From positions 3,490,501 through 3,554,500 of the forward strand of contig NZ_CP145905.1 of assembly GCF_036894955.1 (NCBI RefSeq): DNA of 64,000 nt, written 5' to 3'. Each line of letters opens with the position of its first letter. Position 1 is the first letter of the stretch. Shown piece after piece: positions 25,518 to 34,001 of this stretch. Under the pieces are notes generated by a model, which saw nothing but the letters and a program-made list of their open reading frames with translations, ran no database searches and was not told the origin of the DNA. A program made the position numbers and the translations under genes. This DNA is from Paenibacillus sp. KS-LC4 (GTDB taxonomy: Bacteria; Bacillota; Bacilli; Paenibacillales; Paenibacillaceae).

Positions 25518-26249
25518 TTAGATTAACGATTTACAATTATGATTTTCCAAAAAAGCGGTTATTTGCTGCAAGAGCGGCTCCTGCCCCTCCTCATAGAAAA
25601 TGGCAACCTCCAGCCGGTAAGCATAATTGAAACGAATATACCCGCCCAGACCCTGCAAAAACAATAGGCATGTATGGGCATTTTCGATCTGCAAATTCGG
25701 CTCAAAGCTTTTCTTGCACTCACGTGCCAGCTCAGGCAGCTCGAATCCGGCCTTATCCGGGTCAAAATGAAAAAATTGATGCTTCCGCATTTGTGTCCAC
25801 GGCTCAAAATAAGCCGGAGCCGCCGCTTGCTGAGCAAGCTTTTCGCCATAAATCTGATTAAGAAATGCCGTATAGTCCTCATGCTCCATCCCATCCTCGG
25901 CATACAGCTCAATAATCTCCGAATGCCGCGGCAGCCAGATGATGCCCTTGACAGCCGGATGAACCGCGAGAAAGTCGCCATCAATCGTCGTGCCAATCGA
26001 CACGCATTCGGCGATTTGCTGCTGCGTAATCGGGCTGGCAGCATCATGCTCCCAAAACTCCTCCTCCGCGAACGACTTCAGCACATGAGGATCAGGCGCT
26101 TCAATATTAAACCAGCCGCGATAAGTGCCTGGGCCGTGTACAACCAAGAAGCGGACATACGCTTCAGGCAGCGTCAACCGCTGCTCTTGTTCCAGCTGCC
26201 GCAGCTTTTCGGCTGATATAGGCGAACCATTATTTGATACGATATACAT
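25518..26249 (-). CDS. SMI1/KNR4 family protein
   Basis: A SUKH-superfamily protein: ISAEKLRQLEQEQRLTLPEAYVRFLVVHGPGTYRGW is the characteristic N-terminal helix and strand, followed by acidic loops. In bacteria these are best known as immunity proteins against polymorphic toxins, and otherwise have unknown scaffold roles. The frame opens at 26297, but GGGGG lies about 7 bases before the ATG at 26249, whereas the earlier ATG has a site that is too close, so I use 26249 (about 243 residues). No toxin gene is near. It stands between the SUMF1-like and large-protein genes and shares their direction. Confidence 0.8.
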   Translation of the reverse strand: MYIVSNNGSPISAEKLRQLEQEQRLTLPEAYVRFLVVHGPGTYRGWFNIEAPDPHVLKSFAEEEFWEHDAASPITQQQIAECVSIGTTIDGDFLAVHPAVKGIIWLPRHSEIIELYAEDGMEHEDYTAFLNQIYGEKLAQQAAAPAYFEPWTQMRKHQFFHFDPDKAGFELPELARECKKSFEPNLQIENAHTCLLFLQGLGGYIRFNYAYRLEVAIFYEEGQEPLLQQITAFLENHNCKSLI

Positions 26250-26325
26250 GGTCAGGCCCCCTTTTATAAAAAAAGCTTCACGCTGCCTATTGCTCATTTG
26301 CTCCTGCCTGCGCTCCTGCTCAAGC

Positions 26326-27996
26326 CTATGTATAAGCGGCTTGCAGCAGCTGCTCCATAAGCGGCTGGCGCGCGTCCTTCGTTTTGCGAGCTGCTGCCTT
26401 CAGCTTGTCTGTCCCGCCCCAGATCAAATAGAGGAGATGCTCCACTTCATAATCCTGCCGCCCCTCCACTTGCTCCAGCAGCAGCGCCAAATTGTTTTCC
26501 TCTTCGAAAGTCGGCTTGATTTTGAGCTTCAGCTCTTCCGTACTATGCAGCATGCATACAACAAGTGTTGCAATAGAATCGGCATTAACGCCGTAACGAG
26601 CCACAAACTCGGCGGTAAATTTATTTTGGACTGATTGATGCTCCACATCTACCAGCTTCATATATTGCTGAGCAAGCGGAAAATAACGGGGATCGGCTAA
26701 GCCTAGACCGAAAACAGCATAGCTTCCCGGCATGCAGCTTTTTTCATCCTCCGTATCGCTGTACCATTCGAACTCCTCCATTGCCTCGCGCGCATATTGC
26801 TCCAGCAGCGGATGCAGCTCTTCAAAAGCAAGCACATTCGCAAAGAAGCGGTGCGTATCCGATTTGGTTAGACCTTTCAGCGGTAAATATTGTTTAACGC
26901 TCGATTTGAGCTTGATCTTATAGCTTTTAGGGAACCCCTGCTGAAGCAACCGAATGATGAACGCCAACGCCTGTGTGTAGCTCTGCTGCTCCTCCTGCTT
27001 AATGACGATTGTTATCGTCGAAAAAACATCATTCGCCTTGCAGTGAACATAAGCATCGCTATAGTCGCTATCTTCCTTCGGATAAGCACCGCTGCCTTCT
27101 TCAAGCAGTTGCGCTGCTTTATCGCTTCCAAGCTGACGGGCACAGTCGATAAAGGCGAGTCCCCTCTGCTTGCTGTAGCTCGGCTCAAAGCGAAGAATAG
27201 CGACAGCCGTATAAAGCAGCAGCGAAATTAGCCCCGGTTGTACAGACTCGGCGGCAGCACCAGACTTCAATTTATACTGCTTCCGTCCGTCCTCGCCCTC
27301 CTCTATCGTAAAAAACGGCGGCAGCAATTGGTTTTCCACCCAGTCCTTCAGCCTGATAATGATGTTGCTGCGATGCTCCTGAAGCGCTTCTCTACGAGAT
27401 TTATTGAGCTCTAAAATTTTCTCGAATTTGGCAATGATCCATTCGCCGTCCAGCTGTGGAAAAAGCTGCTCACTAAGCAAGTGGCGTGCTAGAAAAAACG
27501 TATCCAGCGGCTTCGTCGGAAACTTGCCCGCATCCAGCTTTTGCGCCACATAAGCTTGTAAATGTCCCAGCAGCTCTTGCTTTTTCGCCTCATTCACGTA
27601 TGTCACAAGCGGGAGTTCTACGACGCTTTCCACAGCCCGGAACTTTCCGCAAAAAGTAAAGCGGTAATCCGTAACGGGTGATGCTTCCAGCCGTTTCAGT
27701 CGCTCCCCAATCTCCTCCGCAAGCTGCGGCTTAACAAGCGTCTCGATCTGCCCCGCTGTAAACAGCGCATGCGGGTCAGGCTGCTCATCCTTTTCATCCG
27801 GCCAGCCGATGCCCAGATCATGGTCGATAATGTCAATCTTTTGAGCGGTGCAGTCTATTTGTGCATAATCAAAGACCCCTACCTGCAGCTTGGTTCGCTT
27901 GATCACATCTGCTACATCCTGCTTCTCCAATTGGTCGAACCACTGGTGAATCTCTCGTTTCATCTCATCTATTGCCGCTATTTGTGCTGCTTCCAT
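26326..27996 (-). CDS. Large protein of unknown function, possibly DUF6138-like
   Basis: A 556-residue soluble protein, mostly helical, without signal peptide or membrane segment. I tentatively place it with the DUF6138 group from memory of length and context only. Visible points: an early FDYAQIDCTAQKIDIIDHDLGIGWPDEKDEQP segment, internal leucine-rich helices and an ordered repeat-like alpha-helical C-terminus. AGGTGAG precedes the ATG. It is first in an operon with the SMI1/KNR4 and SUMF1-like proteins, which hints at a shared function such as immunity or protein quality control; nothing in the sequence proves it. Confidence 0.6.
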   Translation of the reverse strand: MEAAQIAAIDEMKREIHQWFDQLEKQDVADVIKRTKLQVGVFDYAQIDCTAQKIDIIDHDLGIGWPDEKDEQPDPHALFTAGQIETLVKPQLAEEIGERLKRLEASPVTDYRFTFCGKFRAVESVVELPLVTYVNEAKKQELLGHLQAYVAQKLDAGKFPTKPLDTFFLARHLLSEQLFPQLDGEWIIAKFEKILELNKSRREALQEHRSNIIIRLKDWVENQLLPPFFTIEEGEDGRKQYKLKSGAAAESVQPGLISLLLYTAVAILRFEPSYSKQRGLAFIDCARQLGSDKAAQLLEEGSGAYPKEDSDYSDAYVHCKANDVFSTITIVIKQEEQQSYTQALAFIIRLLQQGFPKSYKIKLKSSVKQYLPLKGLTKSDTHRFFANVLAFEELHPLLEQYAREAMEEFEWYSDTEDEKSCMPGSYAVFGLGLADPRYFPLAQQYMKLVDVEHQSVQNKFTAEFVARYGVNADSIATLVVCMLHSTEELKLKIKPTFEEENNLALLLEQVEGRQDYEVEHLLYLIWGGTDKLKAAARKTKDARQPLMEQLLQAAYT

Positions 27997-28395
27997 CGTC
28001 TATACTCACCTTTCCACTTTGCTTTTTTAAAAGTAAAGCAATAACCGTTATGTATCCCAACATTTAATACCCGATTTCATTAACCCTGAACACATCCGCT
28101 TTGAAAAAAATGAAAGGGCACCCGCTATGGGTGCCCGGCTTTGAGGTAAGCTATGGAGTGCTTCAGGCTATAAGCTCTCAGTGTCGACTGCTTTCGAAGC
28201 TTATTCTCTCATTTTATCCGTGGCGGGTGCTGAGAACAATAAGTCTTATGGACGGTTTAATTGCTTATTTTTGGTAAAAAAAGCCCTCAGCTTCCCTTCT
28301 CGGGTCGCAGTTTGAACAAGCTCGAATTCATGATACAATTGGAACGTAAATGACCATGCTTAACCCCAACACAACCTTATGAAGGAGTGACGTAA
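27997..28395. other. Divergent promoter region with a hairpin
   Basis: 399 bases between the divergent large-protein and VOC genes. A strong hairpin lies at 28116-28136. No supported small gene was found. Confidence 0.6.
28104..28136 (-). terminator. Hairpin with T-rich flank on the minus strand
   Basis: GGGCACCC (28116-28123) pairs with GGGTGCCC (28129-28136), followed on the minus strand by TTTCATTTTTTT. It would stop leftward transcripts before the 27996 gene, which implies that gene has its own promoter in the next 110 bases. Confidence 0.6.
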
Positions 28396-28818
28396 GTGGC
28401 TGTTCAGGCGTATTTGAATTTTAATGGCAACTGTCGTGAAGCGGTTTTGTTTTATGCAGAGGTTTTCGGAACGGACAAGCCTGAAATTATGACCTTCGGA
28501 GATTCTCCTCCAAATCCAGATTTTGAGATGCCAGAAGCAGTAAAGCCTCTGGTCATGCATACACGCCTGAAAATTATGGGCAGCACGGTTATGTTCTCCG
28601 ACGTGTTCCCGGATATGCCTTTCGTTGAAGGCACAAACATCAGCCTCTCCATCGTCAGCAAGGATCTTGAAGAGCTGCGGGCAATCTTCAACAAGCTCAA
28701 AGAAGGCGGCACCGTCGAGATGGAGCTTGCGGAAACCTTTTGGTCTAAAGGGTATGGCAGCCTGAAGGACAAATTCGGCATTCACTGGCTCATCAACCAA
28801 TCCGACGAGGAGCTTTAA
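28396..28818 (+). CDS. VOC family (PhnB/glyoxalase-like) protein
   Basis: 140 residues of the vicinal-oxygen-chelate fold, PhnB-like branch. Typical points are AYLNFNGNCREAVLFYAEVFG at the N-terminus, MHTRLKIMGSTVMFSDVFP in the middle and FGIHWLINQ at the end. Members range from metal enzymes to binding proteins, and the exact ligand is not predictable. GTG start with AAGGAGTGA 5-6 bases upstream. It is convergent with the SDR gene, with a hairpin between them. Confidence 0.88.
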   Translation: MAVQAYLNFNGNCREAVLFYAEVFGTDKPEIMTFGDSPPNPDFEMPEAVKPLVMHTRLKIMGSTVMFSDVFPDMPFVEGTNISLSIVSKDLEELRAIFNKLKEGGTVEMELAETFWSKGYGSLKDKFGIHWLINQSDEEL

Positions 28819-28861
28819 TCGAATCACATCCCTAAGGCTAAGGCTTTGGCTATTAATACCC

Positions 28862-28898
28862 GCCTGCCCTGTTTGGAATTCGACCGAGCAGCGGCAGG
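28862..28898. repeat. 37-base hairpin element, copy 1
   Basis: GCCTGCCCTG at the left pairs with CAGCGGCAGG at the right (6 plus 3 pairs with a bulge). A second copy of the same length, and similar through most of its bases, lies at 30763-30799 in the same orientation. The two flank the SDR-LysR gene pair. This copy lies between convergent genes and could terminate both. Confidence 0.6.
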
Positions 28899-28915
28899 TT
28901 ATCACATTCGTTACC

Positions 28916-29656
28916 CTACAACGTTTGACCGCTATCCACAGTAATGATTTGCCCCGTCATCGCTTCTTGCTCTAAGGTTGCACAGATCATGGAGGCAATA
29001 TCTTCGGGTGTCGAAATGCGCTGCAGCAGCAGATTCGGGGCTAATCTCTGCATTTGTTCTTCTCTTCCAGACCACCATCTTGTTGCGACAGCTCCCGGTA
29101 CGATGCAGTTGACCCGAATATCGGGAGCTAAAGCTCGCGCTAGTGATTTTGTTAAGCCATGAACGGCCGCCTTCGATACGGCGTAGGGAAGAGAAGAGCC
29201 TAATCCAGTTTGCCCGGCAATGCTGCCTAAGTTGACGATGGCTCCCTGTTTATTGTTCTTCATGTAAGGTGCGACAGCTCGCGCACAGTAAAACATGCCT
29301 TTTACATTCACATCGAACAATTCATCCCATATTTCTCCGGTAACTTCCTCCAGGTTGTACATTGGAATATGACTTGTCATACTGGCGTTGTTGACGAGCA
29401 AATCCACGGTCCCGAATTGCTGGATGATAGCTTCGACCATGCTCCGGACTTCCTTGTCCTTCGATACATCTGCTTGTACCCCTATAGCTTGGCCGCCCTC
29501 TTTGTTGATCGATCGAACGGTTTCTTCCGCATCGGCTTGCGAACGAGAATAGTTAACGATAACGGTCGCCCCTCGCTTGGCCAGCATGAGACTGGTTGAT
29601 CTGCCAATCCCTGTACCGCCACCCGTAACAAGAACTACTTTGTTATATATCTGCAT
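28916..29656 (-). CDS. Short-chain dehydrogenase/reductase (SDR)
   Basis: A classical NAD(P)-dependent SDR of 246 residues: the cofactor motif VTGGGTGIGRSTS, NNAS, the catalytic Ser region NLGSIAGQTGLGSS, the YAVSKAAVHG (YxxxK) pair and VPGAVATRWW. Resembles FabG-like oxidoreductases, but the real substrate is unknown. A Shine-Dalgarno of AAGGAG precedes the ATG. It is divergent from a LysR regulator across a 120-base region containing a palindromic operator, so that regulator very probably controls it. Confidence 0.92.
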   Translation of the reverse strand: MQIYNKVVLVTGGGTGIGRSTSLMLAKRGATVIVNYSRSQADAEETVRSINKEGGQAIGVQADVSKDKEVRSMVEAIIQQFGTVDLLVNNASMTSHIPMYNLEEVTGEIWDELFDVNVKGMFYCARAVAPYMKNNKQGAIVNLGSIAGQTGLGSSLPYAVSKAAVHGLTKSLARALAPDIRVNCIVPGAVATRWWSGREEQMQRLAPNLLLQRISTPEDIASMICATLEQEAMTGQIITVDSGQTL

Positions 29657-29725
29657 AACGGGTACACTCCTTATATTCTAATTTAATCTTTTCATTGTAA
29701 GTCCTCAGATCGCATTTGTATAATT

Positions 29726-29760
29726 GAACTATTTGAAGGAGTTGTTCAAATAGTTTGAAC
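29726..29760. promoter_or_regulatory. LysR-type operator between the SDR and LysR genes
   Basis: A perfect 11-bp inverted repeat AACTATTTGAA (29727-29737) and TTCAAATAGTT (29745-29755) with a 7-base spacer. Its right arm overlaps a second palindrome, GTTCAAATAGTTTGAAC (29744-29760). This is the expected position and symmetry for a LysR-family operator with autoregulation. Confidence 0.7.
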
Positions 29761-29778
29761 TATAAAGGAAGGTGTATC

Positions 29779-30678
29779 ATGGATTTTAAGACGTTAAAAA
29801 CGTTCCAAATGATCGTAAAATACGGCAGTTTTGCCCGTGCGGCTAAAGAAATGAACTATGTTCAATCTACCGTTACGATGCAAATACAAAAGCTTGAATT
29901 GGATTTAGGCGTTCAGTTGATCGAACGAGGACATGGAAAGGAGTTTCGGTTGACGGAAGCCGGGAGGTTATTTCATGACCAAAGCATGCAGATTGTAAAA
30001 AATATGGAGCAATTACAAACAAGCTTGTCGAATCTACAGTTAGGGGAGACGGGCCATATTCGCATCGGCGTCACGGAGCCAACAGGGAGCTATCGGTTGC
30101 CTGGCATTTTAAAGGAGTTTATGTCTATGTATCCGAACATCCGGATTTCTTTGGAATTTGCGAGCACTCCGACACTGACCGAGCGAATCCTCAGAGGAGA
30201 GCTTGATTTTTCATTATGCTCAGCACCGAATAGAGGGAACGATCTTTATTTTGAACGGCTATTTCAGGAAGAATTTGTGGCATTAATGCCTAAAGACCAT
30301 CCGCTAGCGCTGAAAGCGGTTCTCGCACCGGAAGATATTCGAGGGTATCGACTGCTCATCACAGCTGAAACCTGTCCATATCGCAGAAGGCTGGAGATGG
30401 TTATGCAGGAAATGGGAAATCTGTCGCTTGATACTATGGAGATAGGAAGTATGACGGCCTTGAAGTTTTTCGTCGAGAATGGGTTAGGCATCGCACTGAT
30501 CCCGAAGATTCTAGTGGAGCCCACTGCTGCGGGAACAACCATTCGAACGCTCAGTGGAAACCTTATATATATGACTGTTGGAATCCTGTGCAAAGCATCG
30601 GCCTACCCGTTGCAATTTGCTAGTCAAAGGCTTTATCAATTTCTCAAGCTCCACTTGAGCGAGCAATCTACTTTCTAG
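29779..30678 (+). CDS. LysR-family transcriptional regulator
   Basis: About 299 residues. An N-terminal winged helix DNA-binding domain (MDFKTLKTFQMIVKYGSFAR, AKEMNYVQSTVTMQIQKLE, LIERGHGKEFRLTEAG) and a periplasmic-binding-like effector domain (HIRIGVTEPTGSYRLPGILKEF, DFSLCSAP, FVENGLGIALIPK). The frame starts at 29755, but AAGGAAGGTG is placed 3-6 bases before the ATG at 29779. The earlier frame would run through the operator. It is divergent from the SDR gene, its probable target. Confidence 0.92.
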   Translation: MDFKTLKTFQMIVKYGSFARAAKEMNYVQSTVTMQIQKLELDLGVQLIERGHGKEFRLTEAGRLFHDQSMQIVKNMEQLQTSLSNLQLGETGHIRIGVTEPTGSYRLPGILKEFMSMYPNIRISLEFASTPTLTERILRGELDFSLCSAPNRGNDLYFERLFQEEFVALMPKDHPLALKAVLAPEDIRGYRLLITAETCPYRRRLEMVMQEMGNLSLDTMEIGSMTALKFFVENGLGIALIPKILVEPTAAGTTIRTLSGNLIYMTVGILCKASAYPLQFASQRLYQFLKLHLSEQSTF

Positions 30679-30762
30679 GAAATTAAACTTGCTGTTACAG
30701 ACAGCGTGGATAACCGTAACCCAATTGTCAGGCAATAAAAAAAGGCTGTCCATATTCATAGT

Positions 30763-30812
30763 GCCTGCTCTGCCTGAAGTTCATCCAAGCAGCGGCAGGC
30801 TGATATTTTTTT
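30763..30812 (+). terminator. 37-base hairpin element, copy 2, with T-tract
   Basis: GCCTGC-T-CTG (from 30763) pairs with CAG-CG-GCAGG (to 30799), followed by GATATTTTTTT (30802-30812). This is the terminator for the LysR gene, and has the same 37-base form as the hairpin at 28862. Confidence 0.7.
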
Positions 30813-30824
30813 CACTCGATACTA

Positions 30825-31685
30825 TTAAGACTGAGAAGTTCTCGCGTTTTCCAACGTTCGTATAAAAGCCTCTATATTGTCTTTAATGTACCCCTTATTT
30901 TCATAACCGGCACTGGCTGCAATGTCCTTGATATCTTGGACAAATGCAGTCAAGCTGGCAGTTGAGGCCTTCTCGAATCTGTTCTCACCGACATTATCCC
31001 CGATCGGCTTGGCTGTCTCCTCTCTGTATGCCTTTATCCAATCCGTATTTTTCGCTGCTTTCTTAGCGAAGGATTGCAAGATGCCGCTCCAGTCTTTACC
31101 GTTCACAATAGCTTCTTGCAGCTTGTCCAGCGTATTCGGCTCGAATTTTTTCATCATATAGTTCAAATCAACATAATCATCTGGAGCTCCAACAGGCCTT
31201 TGCGGCGGGGTTTCGTAACGGAATCCTTTCGTTTCAGGGTCTACCGTTCTTGTTTTGGAGATGGCGCCGATTTGACGAATCGTATTCATAAATTCGACCG
31301 CTTCATCATCCTTCATATAGGTGTCCGCAATATACTTAGCTTGAGTAAGTCCCAATTCTAATAAAGCTGATCTTTCCTCATCTCCAGTTATGTCTGTAAT
31401 GATATTGGATTGAATAATGCCGTAAACAGCTTCCTTTACCTTGGGCGGCTGGTCTGAGAGAAGGCGGTTCAGCGAATCATTAATTTGAACAGTTCCAAAG
31501 TATTTAGCCGAATGGTTCACAATATCGGATTGCGCCAGCTGTCTGGCGGCCGGGCTGATCTCTACTGTTTCGGTGTCATGTGAAAGCCCGGGTATCGTGC
31601 CTGTAACTAAAGCCGGCTTATCAGCCTGTTGTTTAGAGTTGGTATATAAATTCAAATCGTACTGGGCTGAGCTGTAAATCTTCAT
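30825..31685 (-). CDS. Hypothetical protein (286 residues)
   Basis: Not recognised as a named family. The N-terminal third is flexible and includes VEISPAARQLAQS, a short sequence often seen in flagellar-associated small proteins of Paenibacillus; the remainder is predicted helical and acidic, with a C-terminal FIRTLENAR. No signal peptide, membrane segment or catalytic motif is visible. Purines (GGGGTG) precede the ATG, and codon use is normal. Probably a cytosolic protein of conserved but unknown role. Confidence 0.65.
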   Translation of the reverse strand: MKIYSSAQYDLNLYTNSKQQADKPALVTGTIPGLSHDTETVEISPAARQLAQSDIVNHSAKYFGTVQINDSLNRLLSDQPPKVKEAVYGIIQSNIITDITGDEERSALLELGLTQAKYIADTYMKDDEAVEFMNTIRQIGAISKTRTVDPETKGFRYETPPQRPVGAPDDYVDLNYMMKKFEPNTLDKLQEAIVNGKDWSGILQSFAKKAAKNTDWIKAYREETAKPIGDNVGENRFEKASTASLTAFVQDIKDIAASAGYENKGYIKDNIEAFIRTLENARTSQS

Positions 31686-31993
31686 TTTTAACGCACCCCT
31701 ATTCCATTCATTTATTTCGGTTATTCACTTCTATTTATAGTATCGGTATATTCTATTGTATTTTTTATATTAATTTACAAAAAAGGAGGCGAAGAGCAGG
31801 TAAAATGAGGATTCAATTTGTTAAATTATAATAAAATGAATGGAATCAATATTGAGCGGTGAGAGGAAAGAAATAGACAAAATTAAAATAGCGGAGTTTA
31901 TAAACTGCCGCTTATGAAGCATAATATAAATTGATGATGAACAGCAAATAGGCTGCAATCGCTTAATGCGGCTGCAGCCTATTTTTTCACTAT
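31686..31993. other. Structured intergenic region
   Basis: 308 bases. A -10-like TATAAT lies at 31827-31832, an internal palindrome AGTTTATAAACT flanked by AGCGG/CCGCT lies around 31886-31911, and a strong terminator lies at 31946-31984. A small RNA here is possible; an ORF starting at 31834 is only 8 codons and is not supported. Confidence 0.5.
31946..31990 (+). terminator. Strong hairpin terminator
   Basis: AAATAGGCTGCA (31946-31957) pairs perfectly over 12 bp with TGCAGCCTATTT (31973-31984), continued by a T-run on the plus strand. On the minus strand it is also placed just after the small CDS that ends at 31994, so it may work both ways. Confidence 0.85.
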
Positions 31994-32113
31994 TTAAAGC
32001 TGCGCCAACAAACGATCTCCTTCAAACCACTCAGAGCCTCGTAATTTGCTTAAAGCATCAAGTACATAAAGTCCTTCATCGCTTTCTAGCGATGCTGCTC
32101 CCCATGATGCCAT
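31994..32113 (-). CDS. Very short DUF4259-like protein or fragment
   Basis: A 39-residue frame, beginning MASWGAASLESDEGLYVLD and ending RLLAQL. The start resembles the N-terminus of DUF4259 proteins (MGxWGxxxFENDxALDF), of which the rest is missing, so this may be a truncated gene. GGGTG lies 8 bases before the ATG and a terminator follows the stop, which suggests it can still be expressed. Assignment rests on about 20 residues. Confidence 0.45.
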   Translation of the reverse strand: MASWGAASLESDEGLYVLDALSKLRGSEWFEGDRLLAQL

Positions 32114-32155
32114 CGTATTACGCACCCTTCTATTAGTTTTTGAGAGACAAAAATC

Positions 32156-32602
32156 TCACACACAATAAGCCAAAATAATATCCCCATTTCCTTCTAACTC
32201 TCCCGTTTCTATAAACCCTAAGTGCTTATAAAGTTTATTTGCGGCCATATTATGTGGGATATGTGATACCCTAATTTGTTTACAGTCCACCCTGGCACTG
32301 AGCATCTTAATTACCTCTTCAATTGCTGCTTTTCCATAACCCATTCTCTGATATCTCTCGTCAATCATAAATCTCAGAATCCAATAATAACCGTCTTTAT
32401 ATATTTCATTATCAAAAAGTATAAACCCGACCATCTTTCCTTCAGAAAAAATACCGTATGGAACAGATGTAGGTTCATTTGCTGCATGTAACAGTGATTC
32501 TTCATTACTTGCGACCAAGTCAAGCTGTTGGCTGCTCACTTTTAATTGAGTACACTCGCTTTCAAACTCTTTTGTAATCTTATGTAATTTAATAATAGTC
32601 AC
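32156..32602 (-). CDS. GNAT acetyltransferase, BltD/spermidine-acetyltransferase-like
   Basis: About 148 residues of the GNAT fold with WILRFMIDERYQRMGYGKAAIEEVI (the acetyl-CoA loop RYQRMGYGKA) and NMAANKLYKHLGFIETGEL. The pattern is similar to B. subtilis BltD, which acetylates spermidine and spermine, so a polyamine substrate is possible. The frame opens with an ATG at 32620 that overlaps a GGAGGT ribosome site; GTG at 32602 is about 10 bases beyond it and I prefer it. The gene lies alone between the DUF4259 fragment and the xyl operon. Confidence 0.85.
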   Translation of the reverse strand: MTIIKLHKITKEFESECTQLKVSSQQLDLVASNEESLLHAANEPTSVPYGIFSEGKMVGFILFDNEIYKDGYYWILRFMIDERYQRMGYGKAAIEEVIKMLSARVDCKQIRVSHIPHNMAANKLYKHLGFIETGELEGNGDIILAYCV

Positions 32603-32753
32603 AGAGTACACGACCTCCATTATGAAATGAATATTCAGTTGAGTTGTAATAGAATTATACTAATTAAATGATCCCCTCTCTGCAAGTACATTGCCTAATT
32701 GAACCTTAATTTCCTCTTCTTCGATCCATTTCAATACAAGCTCTTTTATCAAA

Positions 32754-32789
32754 ATGAAAAGGGAGGTGCATGTTCCAAATGCGCCCCCC
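32754..32789 (-). terminator. Terminator of the xylFGH operon
   Basis: GGGAGGTGCAT (32761-32771) pairs with ATGCGCCCCCC (32779-32789) with two mismatches or wobbles, followed on the minus strand by TTTTCATTTT. It lies 30-70 bases beyond the xylH stop. Confidence 0.7.
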
Positions 32790-32822
32790 GTTCATCCAGC
32801 CTCCTGCTGCATGGCTGCAAGC

Positions 32823-34001
32823 TTAAACCTTCTTCCGCTGCCTCGTATAAATGTCCACATACACCGCGAGAATGAGAATGCCTCCTTTGACGATATACTG
32901 CCAAAAGGACTCTAAATTCATTAAGCTCATGCCGTTGTCCAAGCTCGCCATGACGAGCGCGCCAATAATAGCTCCTACGACGGTTCCGGTACCGCCCATT
33001 AGGCTTGTTCCCCCGATTACGCATGCCGCAATGGCATCCAGCTCGTAGTTTTGCCCAGAGCTCATCGTTGCCGCATTCAGTCGGGCTGTCAGAACAAGCG
33101 CAGCGATCGCAGCTAACGTATTACAGAGAACGAATACTAGCAAAATGCGCCGCTTGATATTGATGCCTGATAGACGCGCAGCCTCGGCATTTCCGCCAAT
33201 CGCATAGACTTGACGTCCAAACGTCGTATTCTTCGAAATGAAAGTGAAAATGAGTGCCAGCACGATGACCATTACGAAGGGAACAGGAATGCCCTTATAG
33301 CTGTTCATCAAATACACGAAGCCGATGACAAGTGCGCCCATGACACCTAAACGCAGCACGCTTACCGCAAAAGGCTCGACATCGAACCCGAATTTCGCTC
33401 TAGCCGACCGTTTGCGCATGACCAAATAACCAGCCACCGCCAAAGCGGCAATGCCAAAAATCCAGCCCATTAAATCGCCTACATAAGATTGTCCAATCGC
33501 TTTCATGGAAGGCGTCAGCGGAGCAATCGTCACACTTCCTGTCGTTCCAAACAAAATGCCCCGGAAGATAAGCATCCCGCCTAAGGTGACAATAAACGCC
33601 GGAACAGCCCGGTAAGCAATGATCCAGCCCTGGATGAAGCCGATGGCAGCGCCAATAGCCATAGTGGCTATAATGACCGGAACTGTATTCCATTCGTACC
33701 ACACATTCAGAATCGCTGCAATACCCCCAGTCAATCCTACAAGTGAGCCAACTGACAAATCAATCTGACCGGCAACGATAACGAGAACCATCCCGATAGC
33801 CAAAATAGACGTTACCGACATTTGCAAAAATAAATTCGAAATATTCGTTGGCGACAAGAAGCGCTCATGCAGCAATGAAAACAACACCCATATGGACAAT
33901 AGCGCTCCAATCATCGTATAGGCACGGGCATCAAATTTAAACCAATTTGGACGCCGCTTTGTTTTCGTTTGGTTGAATACGGTTTCTTGATTCATGCTCA
34001 T
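32823..34001 (-). CDS. xylH: XylH: xylose-type ABC transporter permease
   Basis: 392 residues with about ten to eleven membrane helices, the ribose/xylose class permease. Family sequences include [62 protein letters not shown] and [23 protein letters not shown]. The extra helices and segment in the middle (about 195-250) fit the longer XylH form rather than RbsC. The ATG overlaps the end of xylG by four bases. It forms the membrane channel for the sugar delivered by XylF, driven by XylG. Confidence 0.9.
   Translation of the reverse strand: MSMNQETVFNQTKTKRRPNWFKFDARAYTMIGALLSIWVLFSLLHERFLSPTNISNLFLQMSVTSILAIGMVLVIVAGQIDLSVGSLVGLTGGIAAILNVWYEWNTVPVIIATMAIGAAIGFIQGWIIAYRAVPAFIVTLGGMLIFRGILFGTTGSVTIAPLTPSMKAIGQSYVGDLMGWIFGIAALAVAGYLVMRKRSARAKFGFDVEPFAVSVLRLGVMGALVIGFVYLMNSYKGIPVPFVMVIVLALIFTFISKNTTFGRQVYAIGGNAEAARLSGINIKRRILLVFVLCNTLAAIAALVLTARLNAATMSSGQNYELDAIAACVIGGTSLMGGTGTVVGAIIGALVMASLDNGMSLMNLESFWQYIVKGGILILAVYVDIYTRQRKKV

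Noticed and set aside
29755..29778. Upstream start of the LysR frame
   Set aside because: It overlaps the operator palindrome; the ATG at 29779 has AAGGAAGGTG directly before it.
31834..31860. 8-codon peptide after a GGAGG sequence in the 31.7-32 kb gap
   Set aside because: Too short and the spacing to the ribosome site is about 15 bases.
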